Part shown: one piece after another, positions 59,388 to 64,000 of the stretch
Numbering within the stretch: the stretch's first letter is position 1
How the letters are laid out: every line of letters begins with the position of its first letter
DNA from: JBNFVY01 sp049943335
GTDB lineage: Bacteria > Pseudomonadota > Alphaproteobacteria > Rhodobacterales > Rhodobacteraceae
Assembly (NCBI RefSeq): GCF_049943335.1
Contig: NZ_JBNFVY010000001.1
Coordinates: forward strand, 1 to 64,000
Reading direction: 5' to 3'
Length of the DNA: 64,000 nucleotides
Translations under genes and position numbers: made by a program
The notes under the pieces: model-generated
The model's input: the letters and a program-made list of their open reading frames with translations, nothing else
What the model was told of the DNA's origin: nothing
Database searches by the model: none

Positions 59388-61628
59388 TTACTGTGTAAGG
59401 GTGTCCAACAAATCCCGCATGCGGGCACTGCGCTTGATCAAGGCGCGATGGCTCTCTAGCGGTGTGTCATCCGGAGTCTTCACTTCTGCAGAAAGCAACG
59501 CCGCGATTTCTTGCTGTGAACCCGCCCCAAGTTCCGTGACGCGCAGCCAATCCTGCGCCAACCAGGCTTCGCGCAGGGCATCCGGGTTCAACCCCAACTC
59601 TGAATAGAGCCGCGCTGCGTCCGCGTGATTTCTTATCTCTGCCAAAGCATCTGCGCGCAAACGATCGGCGTCGGCGCCGGTCAACCCAGCAACGTATCCC
59701 ATGGCAATTTGGACATCGCCTGCGGCCAGCGCCGCGCGCGCAAGCACCAACCGCTCATAATCCATGGGAACATCGGTGTTTAAATCCAAGACGGCACGCG
59801 CTTCATCCGGAAAACCCAAATCAACCAAACGCGATGCCACTTTGGTACGTATTTCCTTGTTCACCTTGGCCAACTTCTTTCTCATGGTCGGGCCGACGGT
59901 ATGTTCCAGGAACACGATATCCTCAGCCACGGCGACCAAGCCATCATAAGCCAAATCGGTCAGGCGCACGGTATCCTCTTCGGACAGAGGCATTGCGCTT
60001 GAGGTTTCATCAAGCTTCTTCAGCGCGTCGCCAGGGGACCCATTGGAAATCGTTGCGTGGATCGCGGCTGCGGCCAATGCGTGGCCCATGTCAGTCCCGC
60101 GCCGCTCAAATGCATAGGATTCGGCATCAGCAATCCTCTTGCCCTCAACAAAAGCCGCTGCGTCGATTTTTGAGTTCAGCAACTCCAGTGTCGCCTCGGC
60201 AGACAAGCTTCTGCCTTTATCCGAAACCCCCTCCAACGCTTGCCACGCCTGATCTTCGTTCCCAAGGGCCAGTTCAATGCGCGCATCGAGAAGATCAAAG
60301 CTGGCGTCGGTGTCTCCTGGAATTCTGGAAATTGCACTACGAACGGCCAGTGCCAGCTCGACCTCTTGCAATTCAACAAGCTTCGCACTCAGTTGTGGGC
60401 CAAGGTGTTTTCGCAACCGCACCGGCAGCGTAGAGAACGCAGTTTTGACAGCCTCTTCGTTGATCTCTTCAAGCGCCGCTTCGTTATCCCAAACCAACAC
60501 CGCCCACATCGCGACATCGCCATCGCAGGATTCTTGCCCCGCGATCCGACCTGGAACAGCCGGTTGATTGTCCATGACATTTGCCATCGCCATCAGGATA
60601 TCAGCGTCCGGCACGATCACGCCAAGATCTCTCATGACCGCTTTTGCCTCTGCTCCGAATGACAGATAGATGTAGTGCCGCGCCAGATCTCGGACCGTCT
60701 TGGGTTCGACTTCGTCAAATTCGCCCAGTAGGGCCGATCGTAAACTTGGCACATCAAACCCTGACCCTTCACCGCCCCATTCATCGATCGCGAACTTATC
60801 ATTGGGCAGGCAGGTCTTGCCAAATGTCGTGGTCGGTTTTGAATCCCGGGCGGATTGCGCATCGATATCGACCCGGGTGCGCACTTTGACATGGGTTTTT
60901 TCATGCGGCTGATTACTGGCGGCCTCGTCCGGCTGCGGCCGCGGCTCGGGCTCTGCCTGCGTCGGCAACTCAGGCAGTTCATCTGTGGTTGGCAGGTTCG
61001 CCTCCAGAAGGCCTTGCGACGCTGCGCGACTAAGTTGCTCGATCAGGTTTTGTTCGAACGCCCGCGCGCTATCGCTGAGCGCCGGCTCTTCTACAATTTC
61101 GATAGGGAAATCTGGCGCATCTTGGTGGACCTGAGCGCTCTGAACCAAAGGTAGCTGGACCGGAGGATTGGGGAATTGTTTTTTCTGTTCTGGCAATTGC
61201 GGTCGTGACACCGGTGCCTGAGGCAGGTTTGCCGTTTTCGCCTCGTCTAGCACGCCTTCAAATGGCGCGCCCTGTGGCGGTGCGCCATCCTTGATATCCA
61301 GTACCAACCTGTTGCGCCGTATTTCAAATGCATCAGCATGGAACCCTTCGTTGACAACCAACCTGAGGCCGTTGGCCGATTCTACAAAGGCCGAAATCCG
61401 TTGCCGTGGAATCAGATTGAAGACCGAAGACACGTCAAACAAGACATCGGCCCGATCAATTCGCAGTTCATATCCCCGATCCCAGCGCCCCACTTCCCAA
61501 TTCGTCGCATCTTCGAATTGAAAGACAAGTCGCGAAAAATCCGCGTGTTCTCCGGACAGAACCTTGACCGTTTCGGATCGCGCCAGTTGGGGGATCAGCA
61601 ACAGGACGACTGCAAGAACACGAAGCAC
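59388..61628 (-). CDS. Large secreted helical-repeat protein in the motA operon
   Basis: A 746-residue protein with a signal peptide (MLRVLAVVLLLIPQLARS). The first 120 residues resemble an AMIN-like beta domain (FSRLVFQFEDATNWEVGRW, RLVLDIKDGAPPQGAPF). A Pro/Gln-rich linker (about 130-260) leads to a helical repeat region (about 290-740). That region is Ala-rich and TPR-like: HYIYLSFGAEAKAVMRDLGV, FDLLDARIELALGNEDQAWQALEG, ARLYSELGLNPDALREAWLA. It overlaps the motA stop by one base, so a role at the motor in the periplasm is plausible. Rhizobial MotC is a comparable large periplasmic motility protein. I do not recognise it as a named family. Confidence 0.6.
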   Translation of the reverse strand: MLRVLAVVLLLIPQLARSETVKVLSGEHADFSRLVFQFEDATNWEVGRWDRGYELRIDRADVLFDVSSVFNLIPRQRISAFVESANGLRLVVNEGFHADAFEIRRNRLVLDIKDGAPPQGAPFEGVLDEAKTANLPQAPVSRPQLPEQKKQFPNPPVQLPLVQSAQVHQDAPDFPIEIVEEPALSDSARAFEQNLIEQLSRAASQGLLEANLPTTDELPELPTQAEPEPRPQPDEAASNQPHEKTHVKVRTRVDIDAQSARDSKPTTTFGKTCLPNDKFAIDEWGGEGSGFDVPSLRSALLGEFDEVEPKTVRDLARHYIYLSFGAEAKAVMRDLGVIVPDADILMAMANVMDNQPAVPGRIAGQESCDGDVAMWAVLVWDNEAALEEINEEAVKTAFSTLPVRLRKHLGPQLSAKLVELQEVELALAVRSAISRIPGDTDASFDLLDARIELALGNEDQAWQALEGVSDKGRSLSAEATLELLNSKIDAAAFVEGKRIADAESYAFERRGTDMGHALAAAAIHATISNGSPGDALKKLDETSSAMPLSEEDTVRLTDLAYDGLVAVAEDIVFLEHTVGPTMRKKLAKVNKEIRTKVASRLVDLGFPDEARAVLDLNTDVPMDYERLVLARAALAAGDVQIAMGYVAGLTGADADRLRADALAEIRNHADAARLYSELGLNPDALREAWLAQDWLRVTELGAGSQQEIAALLSAEVKTPDDTPLESHRALIKRSARMRDLLDTLTQ

Positions 61629-62497
61629 TAGGCTGCCTCCGATTTGACTTCCTTGAGAGCTTCCTCAAGTTCAGAAAAGCTGGGTCGGTAGTGACCCGGC
61701 GTGTTCTGCCGTCCCACTTCGATGCAAATATTGGTCGCATGATTGTGCAGGTTGGCCACCAGAACCTCTCGGATCAACTGATAAAAATGCGAGTCCTCTT
61801 CGATCACGGTTTTCACTTTTGCCGCGAAGGGCCCCACCAATCCATAGGCAAGGAACACGCCCAAAAACGTACCCACTAACGCGCCACCAATCATCTTGCC
61901 GAGAATTTCAGGGGGCTGGTCGATCGACGCCATGGTCTTGATGACCCCAAGCACAGCAGCAACGATCCCCAGCGCGGGCAGTCCGTCAGCGACTGCCTGA
62001 AGCGCGTGCGTCGAATGCATTGCGTGATGAAGGTTGGTTTCCATCCGTTTTTCCAGCACCTCTTCGACCTGATGTGGATCGTCGTAGTTCATCGACGCCG
62101 ACCGCAACGTATCGCACATCAAATTGACAGCTTCCCGATCGGTGAGGATTTTGGGGTACTTGGTGAAGATGGCCGAGTTTTCAGGCGCTTCGATATGTTC
62201 CTCTAACCCGACCGGATTGGACCGCGCCAAGCGGATCAATTCGAACAGAAGACACAGCAGATCCCGGTAATCCGCAGGTGACCATTTTGGGCCCTTGAAC
62301 ACTTTGCCGATATCTTTCAGCGTGTGTTTGATCCCGGCCATATCATTTGAGATCGCGAAGGCGCCTGCCGCCGCGCCACCGATCATCATGAATTCGAACG
62401 GAAGCGACTTCATGATGATCCCCAGCTTGCCGCCGGCTGCAATGTATCCGCCGAATACCATGATGAAGATAAGCGCAATGCCAACGATGCCGATCAT
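61628..62497 (-). CDS. motA: Flagellar motor stator protein MotA
   Basis: Proton-channel stator subunit, 289 aa. Four membrane spans: near residues 2-20, 33-50, 170-190 and 200-222. The MotA signature is HALQAVADGLPALGIVAAVLGVI near 168 and the cytoplasmic charged helix LLCLLFELIRLARSNPVGLEEHI near 80. The C-terminal half of the 4th span (GGALVGTFLGVFLAYGLVGPF) is typical. It lies between the MotE-like gene and the 746-residue protein on the minus strand. motB is not in the window and must be elsewhere. Confidence 0.95.
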   Translation of the reverse strand: MIGIVGIALIFIMVFGGYIAAGGKLGIIMKSLPFEFMMIGGAAAGAFAISNDMAGIKHTLKDIGKVFKGPKWSPADYRDLLCLLFELIRLARSNPVGLEEHIEAPENSAIFTKYPKILTDREAVNLMCDTLRSASMNYDDPHQVEEVLEKRMETNLHHAMHSTHALQAVADGLPALGIVAAVLGVIKTMASIDQPPEILGKMIGGALVGTFLGVFLAYGLVGPFAAKVKTVIEEDSHFYQLIREVLVANLHNHATNICIEVGRQNTPGHYRPSFSELEEALKEVKSEAA

Positions 62498-62570
62498 TTT
62501 CGACCCCTATCAAGTCCACGGACAAATGCCCGCCCAGAGAGTTGCACTTTTGGGTTAAAGAGTGATTGCG

Positions 62571-63197
62571 TTACTCGGTAGGAGCGCGCGCATTGCGCCC
62601 CGCAAGGATGACGCTGATTGTATACGCAGTTTCCGGCTGCAGCCCGGCCATGACGGCTGCCGCGGCATCCGGTCTCATACGCCCCAGGAACCCAGCGGCG
62701 AAATCAGGCGACATAGCCTCAAACAACGGAGCGGCTTCTTTGGGTTTCATGTTTTCATAGACCGATGTCAGCTTTGCCAGATCATTTTCGGCCGCAGTTT
62801 CCGCGATCACCAATGTGGATTTCAGATCCTCTTCGGCCTGTTCCAGGGCGGCCATGTTCGTCATGATTTCCTGCCGCGCCAGATCCAGGGCGGCTGATCT
62901 CTGTTGTAAATCGGCTTCGCGCTGCTCAAGCGCGGCTTCACGCGAGCGAAGGGCCAACAAAATGGCGCTGGGGTCGCCCTGTGCTTCGCAAACCAGATCG
63001 TCAGATACCGATTCATCCCCTTGCATGGCCGCAACGCCCTTGGCGATCGCAGAGCCGGTTCCACTTCCAAGGCGAAGCCCCGCCGATGAAATCAGCACAA
63101 GTGCCACGATCCACAGGGCACCACGGCCGGATCCCCACTTTTTTTTCGGCATTTTCGCCTTGGGCTTGGTTGCCTTTTGTTTTGTGGCCTTTGTCAT
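62571..63197 (-). CDS. MotE-like protein with MgtE N-terminal-type helical domain
   Basis: A 208-residue protein. It has a Lys-rich cytoplasmic start (KATKQKATKPKAKMPKKKW), one span near residues 25-43, a long coiled coil (about 85-140: LRSREAALEQREADLQQR, ALEQAEEDLKSTLV) and a C-terminal MgtE-N-like domain (LTSVYENMKPKEAAPLFEAM, FLGRMRPDAAAAVMAGLQPE). This layout matches MotE of Sinorhizobium, the chaperone of the periplasmic motility protein MotC. It is 73 bases upstream of motA and overlaps the preceding gene by four bases. Confidence 0.7.
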   Translation of the reverse strand: MTKATKQKATKPKAKMPKKKWGSGRGALWIVALVLISSAGLRLGSGTGSAIAKGVAAMQGDESVSDDLVCEAQGDPSAILLALRSREAALEQREADLQQRSAALDLARQEIMTNMAALEQAEEDLKSTLVIAETAAENDLAKLTSVYENMKPKEAAPLFEAMSPDFAAGFLGRMRPDAAAAVMAGLQPETAYTISVILAGRNARAPTE

Positions 63198-63622
63198 TCC
63201 GCAGCCTCCACACGGGAACGCTGGCTAAGAAAAACGGTCTCGGCCACGGCATCTTTGTCATCGTCGGCCGCTACCGCCGGATCCGGCTGGGTTGGCCGAT
63301 CAGAGCGTGGTGCGGGTTGCTCGGTCGCAACCGGGTCCTCGGGCAAGTCGTGCATCGAGGCGATAAGCAGCTCCAACCGTTTGGCTGCGGCCTCGGCTCT
63401 CTCGGTGGTCTGACCCAGCTTTGCCCCGGATGACGCCGCCGTCTTTTGTGCCTCTACCAGTGTCTTGGTCATGTCATCGACCTGCGCCGACAAAACAGCA
63501 ATCGCCCCGCCGACGCCTTGTTCAAGATCGGTAAACCGGCTGAGGCGACGCGACAGAACGATACAATAGAACCCGGCGCCCAAAGCACCTGCGGCAAGAA
63601 GAATATCTGCGATCAGTTCCAT
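63194..63622 (-). CDS. Membrane-anchored coiled-coil protein of unknown function
   Basis: A 142-residue protein with one N-terminal membrane span (about 6-24, ILLAAGALGAGFYCIVLSRR). A coiled-coil region follows (VLSAQVDDMTKTLVEAQKTA, TTERAEAAAKRLELLIASM), and the tail is disordered, Pro/Asp/Ala-rich. No family is recognised. It sits between the FliL-like gene at the right edge and the MotE-like gene, overlapping the latter by four bases, so a role in motor assembly is plausible from context only. Confidence 0.65.
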   Translation of the reverse strand: MELIADILLAAGALGAGFYCIVLSRRLSRFTDLEQGVGGAIAVLSAQVDDMTKTLVEAQKTAASSGAKLGQTTERAEAAAKRLELLIASMHDLPEDPVATEQPAPRSDRPTQPDPAVAADDDKDAVAETVFLSQRSRVEAAE

Positions 63623-63633
63623 GCCCGACCCTT

Positions 63634-64000
63634 CTAGTTGAGTACGAATTCCATGATCAGAAGGTCGCGCACGCGACCTTCCCCAACGACAACCTGAATG
63701 CGCCGCAGCATTTGCGCACGCAGCCGAATGAGCGACATCGGATCTTGCAGATCGCGGATCTCGACAGCCCGAAGATACCCGTTCAATATGTCGATAATGC
63801 GCGGCAGCATAACCTCAACCTCGGGGACGTAGACCGGGGAAACTTCAAGCTGGGCCTGAAACCGCAGGTGTTGGCGCCCGCCATTTGCCCCCGTGTTGAT
63901 GATCAGCGGATCAAGCGCAACGAAAGCGACATCTGGCAGCTCTATGTCGACATCTTCACTGGCAGAACCGTCTGCAACCACAGAATCGGGCGCAAGAAAC
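63634..64000 (-). CDS. Second FliL-like protein, 5' end beyond the window
   Basis: The C-terminal domain of a FliL-family protein. The reading frame is open to the right edge with no stop before 64000, so the N-terminal span and linker lie outside. Visible are VAFVALDPLIINTGANGG, LRFQAQLEVSPVYVPEVEVMLPRIIDILNGYL (quoted in part) and LRRIQVVVGEGRVRDLLIMEFVLN, the FliL pattern of a strand, helix and VxxVLxxxFxVQ-like end. It is diverged from the FliL at 53.8 kb. A possible internal GTG start at 63981 exists but the open frame favours truncation. Confidence 0.8.
   Translation of the reverse strand, partial: FLAPDSVVADGSASEDVDIELPDVAFVALDPLIINTGANGGRQHLRFQAQLEVSPVYVPEVEVMLPRIIDILNGYLRAVEIRDLQDPMSLIRLRAQMLRRIQVVVGEGRVRDLLIMEFVLN

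Overview
The window looks like chromosomal DNA of a Rhodobacterales (Roseobacter-group) alphaproteobacterium. It is GC-rich and carries a CcrM-type DNA methyltransferase, FlaF/FlbT flagellin regulators, an HvrA-like H-NS protein, a dnaA-dnaN-recF-gyrB block and a flagellar cluster with single-domain FlgJ plus a separate lytic transglycosylase. No tRNA, rRNA, CRISPR array or intact insertion sequence was seen. The species cannot be told from the sequence alone.

Layout. 1-19.3 kb is housekeeping: the 3' end of pmbA/tldE, an inositol-phosphatase-family enzyme, a predicted glucosylglycerate pair (GT81 synthase and HAD phosphatase), a degenerate KdtA-like protein with lpxK, a CoA transferase, a DsbA-like protein, dciA, mutY, alkB, ccrM, rnhB, two small secreted proteins, a membrane-anchored winged-helix protein, pncB, an MDR oxidoreductase, pncA, an H-NS gene and trhO. 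19.3-28.7 kb is a heme-uptake island: tonB, two exbD, exbB and hmuVUTS on the minus strand, and divergently the receptor hmuR. It is bordered by two coding-poor stretches, one of which appears to hold an IS110-type transposase remnant. 28.7-41.6 kb is replication and core metabolism: gyrB, a LysE-type exporter, recF, dnaN, dnaA, a rhodanese, rpsT, an enoyl-CoA hydratase, mutM, a membrane protein, ubiE and ubiB. 41.6-64 kb is a flagellar cluster that runs off the right edge.

How the parts work together. The flagellar region supplies hook and hook-length control (flgD, fliK), rod and basal body (flgBC-fliE, flgFG, flgA, flgH), the export gate and ATPase (fliQ, fliR, flhA, flhB, fliI), filament and its post-transcriptional control (fliC, flaF, flbT) and the motor (motA, two fliL-like genes, a MotE-like protein and a large periplasmic helical-repeat protein). 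fliF, fliG/M/N, fliP, motB, flgE, flgK and flgL are not in the window. The hmu operon pairs a heme ABC importer and cytoplasmic heme protein with its own TonB-ExbB-ExbD energiser.

Most interesting signals: clusters of GANTC (CcrM) sites upstream of ccrM itself and of the rhodanese-dnaA unit; a TGA-N9-TCA iron box in the hmu divergent promoter; an inverted-topology (cytoplasmic C-terminal) membrane winged-helix regulator coupled to a small secreted protein; a KdtA paralogue lacking several conserved catalytic-site residues; and a stator-accessory module resembling the rhizobial MotC/MotE system.
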